NCBI RefSeq assembly: GCF_000685395.1
Contig: NZ_AVSQ01000021.1
Location: forward strand, 1 to 64,000
DNA: 64,000 nucleotides
Source: Candidatus Nitrosotenuis chungbukensis
Lineage (GTDB): Archaea > Thermoproteota > Nitrososphaeria > Nitrososphaerales > Nitrosopumilaceae
Direction: 5' to 3'
The notes under the pieces were generated by a model. The model was given only the letters and a program-made list of their open reading frames with translations, was not told the origin of the DNA and made no database searches. Position numbers and translations under genes: made by a program. Shown here in pieces: positions 44,167 through 52,376 of this stretch (positions are counted from its first letter, which is position 1; each line of letters opens with the position of its first letter).

Positions 44167-44898
44167 ATGATGCCAGCACGCGGCTACGACATGACGCCTA
44201 CAATGTATTCGCCGGACGGAAGGATATACCAAGTAGAGTATGCCATCGAGACCGTAAAGCGAGGAACGCTTGCAATAGGCATCAAGGCAAAAGACGGCGT
44301 AATCATGGCAGTAGAGGAGATCCCGCGAAAGCTCCAGTCAGCTGGGGTCACGCAGAAAATATTCCAAGTTGACGACCACATAGGAGTCGCGGCAGCAGGC
44401 TACATTCCAGACGCAAGAACCCAGGTGGACGACGCGCGCACCTTTTCTCAGAGCCACAAGCTCATTTACGATGAGCAGGTAGACGTAGAAACAGTTGCAA
44501 AGCATCTGGCAGACAAGTGCCACCAGTACACCCAGTATTCAGGGGTAAGACCGTTTGGCGTAGCACTCATCGTTGCAGGGGTAGACCAGCGGGGGCACAT
44601 CATCTATGTGACAGATCCTAGCGGAACGTTTCTTTCATATGCGGCAGTGGCAATAGGCGCAGGCTCTGAAGACGTAAACTCGTTTTTGGAAAAGAACTAC
44701 AAAGACGACATGTCAATTGAGGAGGCATCAGCACTTGCAATTGCGGCAATAGACATGAAAGGCGAGCAAAAGGAAGAATCAAAGCACATCAAGATGGCAA
44801 AAATCACCGACAGCAAGAAAACGCTTGAGAAAATCTCAGACGCAGACGTGGAAAGATACGCCAAGGTTGCAAAAGAAAAGTATCCAAAATCATCCTAG
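44167..44898 (+). CDS. psmA: Proteasome alpha subunit
   Basis: This 243-aa protein has the alpha-subunit signature GYDMTPTMYSPDGRIYQVEY and the expected RPFGVALIVAGVD and IGAGSEDVNSFLEKNYKDD later. It forms the gated outer rings of the 20S proteasome. A TTAAATTG box lies about 30 nt upstream. The length is normal. Confidence 0.96.
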   Translation: MMPARGYDMTPTMYSPDGRIYQVEYAIETVKRGTLAIGIKAKDGVIMAVEEIPRKLQSAGVTQKIFQVDDHIGVAAAGYIPDARTQVDDARTFSQSHKLIYDEQVDVETVAKHLADKCHQYTQYSGVRPFGVALIVAGVDQRGHIIYVTDPSGTFLSYAAVAIGAGSEDVNSFLEKNYKDDMSIEEASALAIAAIDMKGEQKEESKHIKMAKITDSKKTLEKISDADVERYAKVAKEKYPKSS

Positions 44899-44933
44899 CC
44901 TTACCAGCCATTTCACGCAATGATCTGCAAGAA

Positions 44934-45428
44934 TCATTTTACCAATATTACGGGGCATTTAGCTCGCTGTACAAGTTCGATTGCAACACTGCCCATCATG
45001 AACCGCCTTGGGCCTTCCCTTGCCCTTGTCCCCATCACGATAAGGTCCACCTTTTGTTGGGCTGAAAACGCAAGCAGTGAGTCCGAAATGTGATTGGAAA
45101 GAATCAGGTCAGACTTGGTTTTTACCCCAAATCTTTCTGCAGTCTTGTGCAGGACCTGAAACAAGGACTGCATTTGCTTTATTTTGTTTCGCTCGATTAT
45201 CGTTTGGTGGCTCGCCATGTCAAGAAACGAGCTTGACATTATGCTGCTGTATATTACCGTGATTAGCGAAATTTTGGAATTGTATTTCTTGGCAAGGTCC
45301 AGTGCAAGCTCAAAGGCACGGTATGAAATCTGCGACTCGTCAAAGGGCACCAGTATGTGCTTGATTAGCGATGGCGAGACTTCCCTGCACTCAGGCATCG
45401 CAGGGCAGACAATCTGGGTATCTTGCAT
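44934..45428 (-). CDS. Universal stress protein (UspA family)
   Basis: I start at ATG 45428 (MQDTQIVCPAMPECREV), which has a GAATATAAG box about 26 nt upstream; the longer frame to 45536 is less likely. HILVPFDESQISYRAFELAL opens the UspA fold and VMGTRAREGPRRFMMGSVAI holds the ATP-binding G-2x-G-9x-G(S) pattern. It probably responds to stress; role not specified. Confidence 0.85.
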   Translation of the reverse strand: MQDTQIVCPAMPECREVSPSLIKHILVPFDESQISYRAFELALDLAKKYNSKISLITVIYSSIMSSSFLDMASHQTIIERNKIKQMQSLFQVLHKTAERFGVKTKSDLILSNHISDSLLAFSAQQKVDLIVMGTRAREGPRRFMMGSVAIELVQRAKCPVILVK

Positions 45429-45744
45429 CAACAGAATAGTTTGGACTAATTTTCTTATATTCAGGAGTTTGTTCTTTTTCAAACAACAGGTTTCCGTCGC
45501 ATTTGTTTGGCTCCAAATGCAGTCATTTTCAGGCAAGAGCAGTCAAAATTAGACCCCCGCGCACCTAATCATTCAGTTATCATTTGACGACTTGACTCAA
45601 CCGCAGACGCCAAATTAGTACGCACTTCCTACCTAATTAACAAGCTAAATAGGGCAACTGACAACATACTTGCAAATGATGCTGCCTAGAGATTGCTTGC
45701 GGGCGACAAATAAATTTACATTTTACCAAAAATCTTATAGTATT

Positions 45745-45825
45745 ATGAAACAGATCCAGCGTGAATTGAAATTCAGATTAATGGAAGTTAACACTTCGGG
45801 CGCATCGGCTATGGTGGGATCATGA
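45745..45825 (+). CDS. Possible short upstream ORF (26 aa)
   Basis: ATG 45745 (MKQIQRELKFRLMEVNTSGA) runs 26 codons and stops at 45825, overlapping the ATGATGG start of the regulator. An AATAAATTTA box lies about 26-35 nt upstream, so it could be translated first and couple to the regulator. It may equally be unused leader. Confidence 0.35.
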   Translation: MKQIQRELKFRLMEVNTSGASAMVGS

Positions 45826-46112
45826 TGGCAAAGCAGCAGTACCGCTCAGAAATAGGAATACTCAACGACATTTTGGGCGTAATTGCAGACTCGGGGAGAA
45901 ACGGAATCATGATATCGGCAATAACCAAAGCGGCAAACGTCTCGCACAGCTCGGTAAACGAAAAATGCCAAAAGCTTGTTGACGCAAACCTTGTAAATGC
46001 AGTCAAGGACGGCAGGGGGAACACTTTTTTCATAACAGAGAAGGGGATGATTTTCCTTGAGCAGTTGCGCAGATTTACCCAAACTATGAAATCAATGAAC
46101 ATCAGGTACTGA
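45825..46112 (+). CDS. Winged-helix regulator
   Basis: This protein of about 95 aa (first ATG at 45822) has IGILNDILGVIADSGRNGIM, then SAITKAANVSHSSVNEKCQK and LVNAVKDGRGNTFFITEKGM, a winged-helix DNA-binding fold. The small size and lack of sensor domain suggest a global or chromatin-type regulator. The next gene begins 7 bp downstream, probably in one transcript. Confidence 0.78.
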   Translation: MAKQQYRSEIGILNDILGVIADSGRNGIMISAITKAANVSHSSVNEKCQKLVDANLVNAVKDGRGNTFFITEKGMIFLEQLRRFTQTMKSMNIRY

Positions 46113-46119
46113 GAAATTC

Positions 46120-46671
46120 TTGACACAAAACGAAAGCGAGCCGGCAAAATTCATACGAGAGTTAAAGGACAAATCTAGCCTGCTCGTATTTTATGACAAC
46201 CAAAGCTACGCCAAGTCGCTTGGGTTCCTTTTCTTGGACATAGGGCTGAGGAGCGGTCACATGTGCCTTTATCTTTCGTGCGAGGCCACACATAACGTGG
46301 AGGCAGACATGGCCTCTGCTGGAATCGACGTGGCCGGCTACAAGGCAAGCAACAGCCTGAAAATTCACAACATAACTAATCACAGAAAGGATCAGATCTC
46401 CAAACTAATTGAAGAGTTTGTGAAAAACGCAAAAGAGCATTCGCGAATAATATTGCAGCACGACAGGTTCACCAGGGCACAGCAGCAGGATCTATTGTCA
46501 CTTGAAGAATACATCCAGACACTCTTTGAGAAGCACGACATCTCTGTCCTGAAAATATACAACACGGAATTTTTGGACAATGCCAAATTCATGCAGCAGA
46601 TAATCAACATGCACGAGTATACGATTTTTGCGCCGGACTTTGGAAAGGGAATCGTGATCAAAATGAAATGA
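46120..46671 (+). CDS. MEDS-domain sensory protein
   Basis: This 183-aa protein has LLVFYDNQSYAKSLGFLFLD followed by GLRSGHMCLYLSCEA and IIKMK at the end, like the MEDS (DcmR-type) RecA-like sensory domain. It is paired with the upstream winged-helix gene and may act as its sensor. The start is TTG at about 46120. Confidence 0.68.
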   Translation: MTQNESEPAKFIRELKDKSSLLVFYDNQSYAKSLGFLFLDIGLRSGHMCLYLSCEATHNVEADMASAGIDVAGYKASNSLKIHNITNHRKDQISKLIEEFVKNAKEHSRIILQHDRFTRAQQQDLLSLEEYIQTLFEKHDISVLKIYNTEFLDNAKFMQQIINMHEYTIFAPDFGKGIVIKMK

Positions 46672-46742
46672 CACTTTGGAATTTCATCACACCAGACTGG
46701 GCTTTTGCACGGTTCCGGAGGATTAATACAAATTATAGCTGA

Positions 46743-46759
46743 TTAGTACCTAGTACTAA
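46743..46759. promoter_or_regulatory. 17-bp operator-like palindrome at the methyltransferase start
   Basis: TTAGTAC-CTA-GTACTAA spans the transcription start region between an ATTATAGC box (about 46732-46739) and ATG 46759, whose A it includes. A repressor site is inferred. Confidence 0.5.
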
Positions 46760-47448
46760 TGGGTCTTGGAAGCTATTGGGGAGAGGTAATCGAGGTCCTG
46801 CGGCAGATAATCCCGATTTATGACAAGGTAAACAAGTACATCTCCCTTGGAAAGGATACGGAGCACAGGAACAGGGGGATAAATGGAAGAGTAAATCCAG
46901 GGGACTCGATATTGGATGCAGGCTCCGGCTTTGGGAACATGTCAAGGACTGCAGAAAAAATCTGCGGCGGCAAACTTGCCATTACACTTTACGACCCGCT
47001 TGTTCCGATGCTGAAAAACACGAGCACGTATTTTCAAAAAACTCCAGACCTGTCGTGCGGGGTCTTTGAGCACATACCGTTCAAGGACGGGCAGTTTGAC
47101 GCAGTCCTGTGCGGGTACTCGCTGCGGGATGCAATAAATCTCAGAATTGCAATTTCAGAAATTCACCGGGTTTTAAAAAACGGTGGCCGCTTTGTTATAG
47201 TTGATTTGGGAAAGCCAGACAGCGCATTAATCCGCGCAGGCGTTTCGTTTTATCTCAGAGTTATTTTGCCAATCATTGCGTTTGCAGTAGGCGGCAGGCT
47301 CGGACTAAAGTTCGGGACCTTGCACGGGACGTTTAAGAGGTGGCCGCAAAACAAAAAGCTCGAATCGCTGATCTTAGAAAAGTTCTCCCGCGTCGAATTT
47401 GACACGGATCTAATGGGCGGCGCAATAATGGTTGCAGCATACAAATGA
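46759..47448 (+). CDS. SAM-dependent methyltransferase (UbiE/MenG-like)
   Basis: This 229-aa protein has motif I SILDAGSGFGNMSRTA, then AVLCGYSLRDAINLRIAISE and VLKNGGRFVIVDLGKP, characteristic of the UbiE quinone methyltransferase group. Quinone or lipid modification is possible. It shares an operon with the MFS gene (4-bp overlap). Confidence 0.85.
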   Translation: MGLGSYWGEVIEVLRQIIPIYDKVNKYISLGKDTEHRNRGINGRVNPGDSILDAGSGFGNMSRTAEKICGGKLAITLYDPLVPMLKNTSTYFQKTPDLSCGVFEHIPFKDGQFDAVLCGYSLRDAINLRIAISEIHRVLKNGGRFVIVDLGKPDSALIRAGVSFYLRVILPIIAFAVGGRLGLKFGTLHGTFKRWPQNKKLESLILEKFSRVEFDTDLMGGAIMVAAYK

Positions 47449-48590
47449 ACAGAACACTAGTCCTTGTAAACATCACGGCCATTTTGATTGGCACCTCCTA
47501 CGGGATGCACAATCCGCTTGTTCCCATATTTGCAAAAAACGAGCTCGGGGCATCGTATGCAGACTTGGGGTTGATTGGCCTTGCAAACTTTATCCCGTAC
47601 ATATTCATCCCGGTTTTTGTAGGGGCTCTGCTTGGAAGATTCAACAACGGAAGAATCCTGTCACTTGGAATCATCATAAACTCGTCGTCAGTGTACCTGC
47701 TTGCGCTTGCAAGGTCTGTCCCAGAGGTAATGGCATTTAGGGCAATGACTGGCGTGGCGCACGCGTTTTTCTGGCCCCCTGCAGAATCAATCATATCAAA
47801 CGCAAGCACGCCCGAGTCCCGCATAAAGAACATCGCAAGGTTCACGGGGTTTTTTGTCAGCGGGTTTATGATTGGCCCGCTAATAGGGTCGTTTCTCCTC
47901 GAGGGGATGGATGCGTCATACAGGCTCTTGTTCCAGATTGCAACGTTTGTCCTTGCGTCATCCATAATATTTTCAATCAAGGTTGCACAAAATCACACGC
48001 CGCTGCCCCACTCCAAGTTTTCGTTTTCAGGAATCATGGAGATGACCAAGTTTCCTCACGTGATTGCAATTTTGATTTACTGCGCTTCATCGTTTGGGAT
48101 GATCCTGGCAATACATCCTGCATTTCTAAACGACCGTCACATGTCGGCAACTGCAATAGAAATACTGTATTTCGTGTTTGGTGTTTCGCGCGTCATAACG
48201 CTTGCACTGGCAGAAAGACTTGCAAGGCACATTACAAGAACCATGGTCTCCTCAACCCTTTGCATTTCGGCAGGACTCTTGCTGTCGTTTTTTTCAGAAT
48301 CCATCATACAGTTTGGGATAGCGATGGCAATCATGGGATTTGGGTTTAGTGTGATTTTCCCGTTCACCCTTGAGATAATCCTAAGAAAGGTCAGGCGGGA
48401 AACGTCAGGCGTGATAATTGGCGCGTACGAGACCACGTTTGGGATTGGGTGGGCAGTCGGCCCAATAGCATCAGGCCTGATATCAGAGTTCTCAGGAAAC
48501 GCAATCCCGTACTTGGTGTTCTTTGGGGCAGGGATTGGAATTTCTGCAATGACTGCGATAAAAAGAAAGTCGCTAGAACAGGCATCCTAG
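47445..48590 (+). CDS. Major facilitator superfamily transporter
   Basis: This 381-aa protein has about 12 hydrophobic helices and the MFS loop LGRFNNGRILSLGIIINSSS, with a central loop near 190. It starts with ATG overlapping the methyltransferase stop. The substrate is unknown; efflux is possible. Confidence 0.85.
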   Translation: MNRTLVLVNITAILIGTSYGMHNPLVPIFAKNELGASYADLGLIGLANFIPYIFIPVFVGALLGRFNNGRILSLGIIINSSSVYLLALARSVPEVMAFRAMTGVAHAFFWPPAESIISNASTPESRIKNIARFTGFFVSGFMIGPLIGSFLLEGMDASYRLLFQIATFVLASSIIFSIKVAQNHTPLPHSKFSFSGIMEMTKFPHVIAILIYCASSFGMILAIHPAFLNDRHMSATAIEILYFVFGVSRVITLALAERLARHITRTMVSSTLCISAGLLLSFFSESIIQFGIAMAIMGFGFSVIFPFTLEIILRKVRRETSGVIIGAYETTFGIGWAVGPIASGLISEFSGNAIPYLVFFGAGIGISAMTAIKRKSLEQAS

Positions 48591-48652
48591 TTTGCACGTT
48601 TTTATAAAATCAGCGATTTTGATCTGATACGGTTAACGGCGGTTACTTCAGA

Positions 48653-49177
48653 TTACTTGTCAGACATCTTCTTGTCCAACATTAGTTTGTCGGACATTTT
48701 CTTGTCAGACATTAGTTTATCAAACATTATCTTGTCAGACATTAGTTTATCTGACATTTTCTTGTTAGATACCATTTTATCATAAGTTTTACTATCAGAC
48801 ATCATCCTATCGTACATTTTATTGTCAGATATCATTTTTTCAAACGTTCTCTTGTCAGACATTGCCTTCTTCTCAGATATCATTTTGTCAAACATTTTAC
48901 TGTCATACATCATTTTACCAATTACCTTTCTGTCGGACATTTTTTTGTCGTATACTTTGTTGTGGGATGTTTTTTTATCGTACATTTTATTGTCAGATGT
49001 CACTTTATCAGACGTGGGGTATGGTTTTGCAGGACACAGTCCGTCGCCGCAAACTTTGGATACTTTTAGGTTACTTGTGACCACGGGGTCTGCCGCAACG
49101 GTTTGGACGGAGAAAAACATCATGGAAATCATGGCGATCACGGTAGGAAGTACAAGGACTCGCTTCACAGTTGCCAT
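48653..49177 (-). CDS. Secreted Met/Lys/Asp-rich repeat protein
   Basis: I start at ATG 49177 (MATVKRVLVLPTVIAMISMM), about 26 nt after the element's TATA-like run. A signal peptide (to about AAD) precedes KVCGDGLCPAKPYP and then about 120 residues of degenerate 5-residue units such as KKMSDKLMSDK, KMYDKKTS and KMFDKMISEK. Methionine makes up a large share of these units. The strict K-x-M/x-D-K pattern suggests an extended or coiled surface polymer; Met and Cys could bind copper, which is abundant in these cells' enzymes. Function unknown. The DNA is strongly repetitive. Confidence 0.72.
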   Translation of the reverse strand: MATVKRVLVLPTVIAMISMMFFSVQTVAADPVVTSNLKVSKVCGDGLCPAKPYPTSDKVTSDNKMYDKKTSHNKVYDKKMSDRKVIGKMMYDSKMFDKMISEKKAMSDKRTFEKMISDNKMYDRMMSDSKTYDKMVSNKKMSDKLMSDKIMFDKLMSDKKMSDKLMLDKKMSDK

Positions 49178-49202
49178 GCAGTCTGTTTGCATGCAATGCT
49201 AT

Positions 49203-49247
49203 TAAGCCGCGCTTACGTTTGTGTTAGTTTTATGGATGAGTTTGTCA
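49203..49247 (-). promoter_or_regulatory. Conserved secreted-gene upstream element, copy D
   Basis: The core TAAGCCGCGCTTACG / TTTGTGTTAGTTTTAT / TTGTCA differs from copies A-C in few positions. A further TAATCTGTCA-like half site lies at about 49258-49267. The element is 42 kb away from the other copies but again precedes a secreted protein gene. Confidence 0.68.
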
Positions 49248-49365
49248 GTATGATTGACTAATCTGTCACCTAGGTCAGGATGATTAGAAAAACACGCCTG
49301 AAACTGGCAGCCAACTAATCAGCGTGTTTTTTTACAAAAGATCAAGGCGCAGATTTGACGTGCCT

Positions 49366-50697
49366 TTACGCAAGTCGCTTTCTAATCTTCAGTATGACAA
49401 ACGCAGGAAGTGCAAAGTACATTCCGATATTTAGCAGAATTACCCCTATTCCGTATCCGAGCAGTTCCTGTTCTGAGTCGATGTTTGCATAGTTCAGAAT
49501 TGACAGTGAGGATAGCAGCGGTGTCAGCGCGGCCTTTGTCGCTTCTTTGAACAGTGGGCTTTGCCTTTCCCAGTCAGCCACAGCGGGGCTAAACGAATAG
49601 TAAAATGCGTTAAATCCGTCCATAAATGCAGAGCCGAAATTTGTCCTGTACAGCATGCCGTCGCGCAACTCCCTTAGGTTCTGCACTTGGGGCGCAAGCT
49701 CCGTCCCGTATGCTGCAGTAGCTACAAGGCATCCGCCTCCGCTCTTTTGCTCGACTACACAGACCCCGTCTTGAAGAACGGTTCCCTCGCCACACACCCC
49801 AACTATCGGCTGGGGCTCTGGCAGTCCCACCACCTCATAGATCGTCTGCCCTGGGAAGTACCTGTCAAACCATTCCTTGAACGCCAAATCGCTGTTGTAT
49901 CTGTCAACATATGTCTGAGGGTCTTTTGACGGGTCTGGAAATCCCGGAACTGTTGCCGGCGTCTTTGCAGGATCAGGCAGCCCCACTACATCATAGATCG
50001 ATTCGCCTGGGAAGTACCTGTCAAACCATTCCTTGAACGCAGGTTCATTTTTGTATCTGTCAACATACGTCTGAGGGTCTTTTTTAGGATCTGGAAATCC
50101 CGGTATGACTGTTTTTGGTTTTTCTTGCGGCTCAGGCTCTGTCGTCTTTGGCTCCTCAGTCTTTGGGGTTTCTGTCTTTGGTGGTTCAGTTGTCGGCGGC
50201 TGTAACGGCGGTGTCGTGGGTGTTGTCGGTGTCGTGGGTGTAGTTGGCGTTGTAGGTGTAGTTGTAGTTGAGGACTTTCCTTTCATCAAGTCGGCTGCAG
50301 ACGGGCTGACAGGGGAACCATCGGCAGAATAATCAAATAGCGTGAACTTGCCTTTGTAGTTTGGCTCTGCGTCATAAAACGCAGTTGCGTTGTAAACCCC
50401 CTTTTGTGCAAACTTGGTAGAATATTTCTCCAAAGAGGTGTCCACAGGATTAATTTTTAATATTCCGTCTGAATCAGACGTACCGCCAAGCAGTGTGACA
50501 AACTGGCCATTGGGGCCGTAAATCTTGATTGAGACCATTTTGTTTGCATGTTCGGAATCGGTTGTGCCGCTAAAGGTAATCTTGTCTCCCTTTTTGTATG
50601 CCATCTTGTCTGTTTGAAGCGTCTGAATCACGGCAAATGCAGGAGAAACTGCCATGCTTACTACCAACAGTGACAGGACTAGTGCTAGTGTTTTCAA
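49366..50697 (-). CDS. Surface protein with Ig-like domain, tandem repeats and CFI-box C-terminus
   Basis: This 443-aa protein has a signal peptide (about 1-22), an Ig/MG2-like domain (MAYKKGDKITFSGTTDSEHA, about 30-130), a TTPTTPT linker, and two near-identical units of about 58 aa each (PQTYVDRYKNEPAFKEWFDR, YFPGESIYDVVGLP). A CFI-box region follows (GGGCLVATAAYGTELAPQVQ) and a C-terminal transmembrane helix (YGIGVILLNIGMYFALPAFV) with RKRLA tail. It is anchored in the membrane and displayed outside. Function unknown, possibly a surface-layer or adhesion component. Confidence 0.8.
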   Translation of the reverse strand: MKTLALVLSLLVVSMAVSPAFAVIQTLQTDKMAYKKGDKITFSGTTDSEHANKMVSIKIYGPNGQFVTLLGGTSDSDGILKINPVDTSLEKYSTKFAQKGVYNATAFYDAEPNYKGKFTLFDYSADGSPVSPSAADLMKGKSSTTTTPTTPTTPTTPTTPTTPPLQPPTTEPPKTETPKTEEPKTTEPEPQEKPKTVIPGFPDPKKDPQTYVDRYKNEPAFKEWFDRYFPGESIYDVVGLPDPAKTPATVPGFPDPSKDPQTYVDRYNSDLAFKEWFDRYFPGQTIYEVVGLPEPQPIVGVCGEGTVLQDGVCVVEQKSGGGCLVATAAYGTELAPQVQNLRELRDGMLYRTNFGSAFMDGFNAFYYSFSPAVADWERQSPLFKEATKAALTPLLSSLSILNYANIDSEQELLGYGIGVILLNIGMYFALPAFVILKIRKRLA

Positions 50698-50817
50698 CCC
50701 TATGAAATGGAATCAGGCGTTAGGATCTTTAACTAGATTGTGCATAATTGTGCAGTGGTTGCTGGACAGATCTAGACTAGTGCCAAACTTTATTTTTCGA
50801 CAGGTGAAAAATCAACC

Positions 50818-51168
50818 ATGCAGGATTACGCCCTTAACATCTTGGGAAGCGAGTGGGTAATCATAGTACTTGTGGCCCTAATCGTGCTTTTTGGTACAAA
50901 CAAGATCCCAGACGTGGCAAAAAAGCTTGGACGGACAGTCGGCGAATACAACAGGGCAAAGGAGGAGATTCAAAACCAAATCTCAGGAATCACAAACGCA
51001 AACCTCAACATAACAAATCCCGTGCAAAACGAAAGGCAGAAGCTGGAGGCAATGGCAAAGTCACTTGGCATTGACTTTGCAGCAAAGACAGACGACGAGA
51101 TAAAAAAGGCAGTATCGGAAAAAATGCCAAAAAACGACCCCGGCCAAAAGGACAAAAAGCAGTCTTGA
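50818..51168 (+). CDS. tatA: Twin-arginine translocase subunit TatA/E-like
   Basis: This 116-aa protein has one N-terminal transmembrane helix (WVIIVLVALIVLFGTNKIPD) followed by the amphipathic AKKLGRTVGEYNRAKEEIQN, the TatA pattern. It forms the protein-conducting pore for folded exported proteins. A CTTTATTTT box lies about 26 nt upstream. Its stop overlaps the TTG of the methyltransferase gene. Confidence 0.85.
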   Translation: MQDYALNILGSEWVIIVLVALIVLFGTNKIPDVAKKLGRTVGEYNRAKEEIQNQISGITNANLNITNPVQNERQKLEAMAKSLGIDFAAKTDDEIKKAVSEKMPKNDPGQKDKKQS

Positions 51169-51935
51169 AAAACATTTCATTTAACAGGATTTACAACACG
51201 AACTGTATTGATGGAATGAAATCCATTTTGCCAAACAAAATAGATCTCATAGTGACAGACCCGCCGTTTGCAATCGACTTTAAGGCAACCAGGCAAAACT
51301 ACAACAGGACTGCGTCAAGGGTGATGCAGGGGTACAACGAGATCAAGCAAAAGGACTATTACGATTTCACATTCCAGTGGATGTCAGAGGCATTTAGAAT
51401 TCTGAAAAAATCCGGAAGCATGTATGTTTTTTCTGGGTGGAACAACCTCAAGGACATCTTAAACGCGCTAGACAGCGTCGGATTTACCACGATAAACCAC
51501 ATAATTTGGAAATACCAGTTTGGCGTAGTCACGTCAAGAAAATACGTCACGTCGCACTACCACTGCATCTATGTTTGCAAGGACGAGAAAAAAAGAAAGT
51601 TCTACCCGTTTGTGAGATTCAAAAAGACAGACAGGACTCAAGACGGGCACAGCCTCCACTACAGGGACAAGGAAGACGTCTGGGAAATAAAGCGCGAGTA
51701 CTGGACTGGCGACAAAAAGACCCCGACCAAACTACCTGCGGAAATCATAAAAAAAATTCTCCAGTATTCCTCAAAGACTGGGGACGTGGTGTTTGATCCT
51801 TTCCTGGGCTCAGGACAGGTTGCAGTGGTAAGCAAGATGCTAAAGCGCAAGTATGTCGGATTTGAAATCGTCCCTGAATACTATGATTTTGCCAAGAACA
51901 GGCTAGATAGGAACCAGTACCGGCTCAAAGCATGA
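51165..51935 (+). CDS. DNA adenine/cytosine-N4 methyltransferase (beta class)
   Basis: This 256-aa protein has DPPF (about 29-32) before the target region and DPFLGSGQVAVVSKMLKRKY after it, i.e. beta-type order. It methylates an amino group on A or C in a specific site. No cognate restriction gene is adjacent. The start TTG 51165 overlaps the tatA stop. Some thaumarchaeal genomes have such orphan methylases; replication or regulation roles are possible. Confidence 0.85.
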   Translation: MKNISFNRIYNTNCIDGMKSILPNKIDLIVTDPPFAIDFKATRQNYNRTASRVMQGYNEIKQKDYYDFTFQWMSEAFRILKKSGSMYVFSGWNNLKDILNALDSVGFTTINHIIWKYQFGVVTSRKYVTSHYHCIYVCKDEKKRKFYPFVRFKKTDRTQDGHSLHYRDKEDVWEIKREYWTGDKKTPTKLPAEIIKKILQYSSKTGDVVFDPFLGSGQVAVVSKMLKRKYVGFEIVPEYYDFAKNRLDRNQYRLKA

Positions 51936-51984
51936 TACAAAAAGAGTAGGGAGATTTCGGACTAGGCGTCCTGTCGGTCTCCGT

Positions 51985-52191
51985 TTATCTATATTCCATT
52001 TTTGCCTTTATGCGTTTGACTTCGCCCATCTCTTCTCTGAGATGTTTTGCCAGCAATGTTTCTGATTCCTTCTTGTGCTTCCAATAGGCGTTCAGAACCG
52101 CTTGCCTTGTCTTTGCATGTTTTATGGCAGACTGGTATTTTTTGTGAATTGCAGCTACGCCTCTTGCGTAGCTTCCTGCACTACTTCCCAT
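51985..52191 (-). CDS. Small hypothetical protein (68 aa)
   Basis: I start at ATG 52191 (MGSSAGSYARGVAAIHKKYQ); the frame opens at 52218. It is a helical, basic peptide (AIKHAKTRQAVLNAYWKHKK) with no recognised family. It could be a nucleic-acid-binding or ribosome-associated protein. The two neighbours point toward it from both sides, so it is transcribed alone. Confidence 0.45.
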   Translation of the reverse strand: MGSSAGSYARGVAAIHKKYQSAIKHAKTRQAVLNAYWKHKKESETLLAKHLREEMGEVKRIKAKMEYR

Positions 52192-52376
52192 GAGACGTAG
52201 GGGATGATCATTATACATAACTAGGCGAAGTTTACCATATTGTCATATTTACTGAGTTAAGGTTGACTAGATCCAATGGGTATGTTATTCCCCAATAGAC
52301 CAAATGCATGACCCCAAACTAGCACCACCGTACCACCAAACGATAAATCCATACCATACCTAAGAGGGTGGAAGAC

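Noticed and set aside
48653-49030. Short tandem DNA repeats resembling a CRISPR array
   Set aside because: Units are about 15-30 nt, drift in sequence and keep one reading frame of Met/Lys/Asp units. There are no constant repeats with unique spacers and no cas genes.
50190-50280. GGTGTCGTGGGTGTTG-type DNA repeat
   Set aside because: It is the coding sequence of the TTPTTPT linker of the surface protein, so no separate repeat element is needed.
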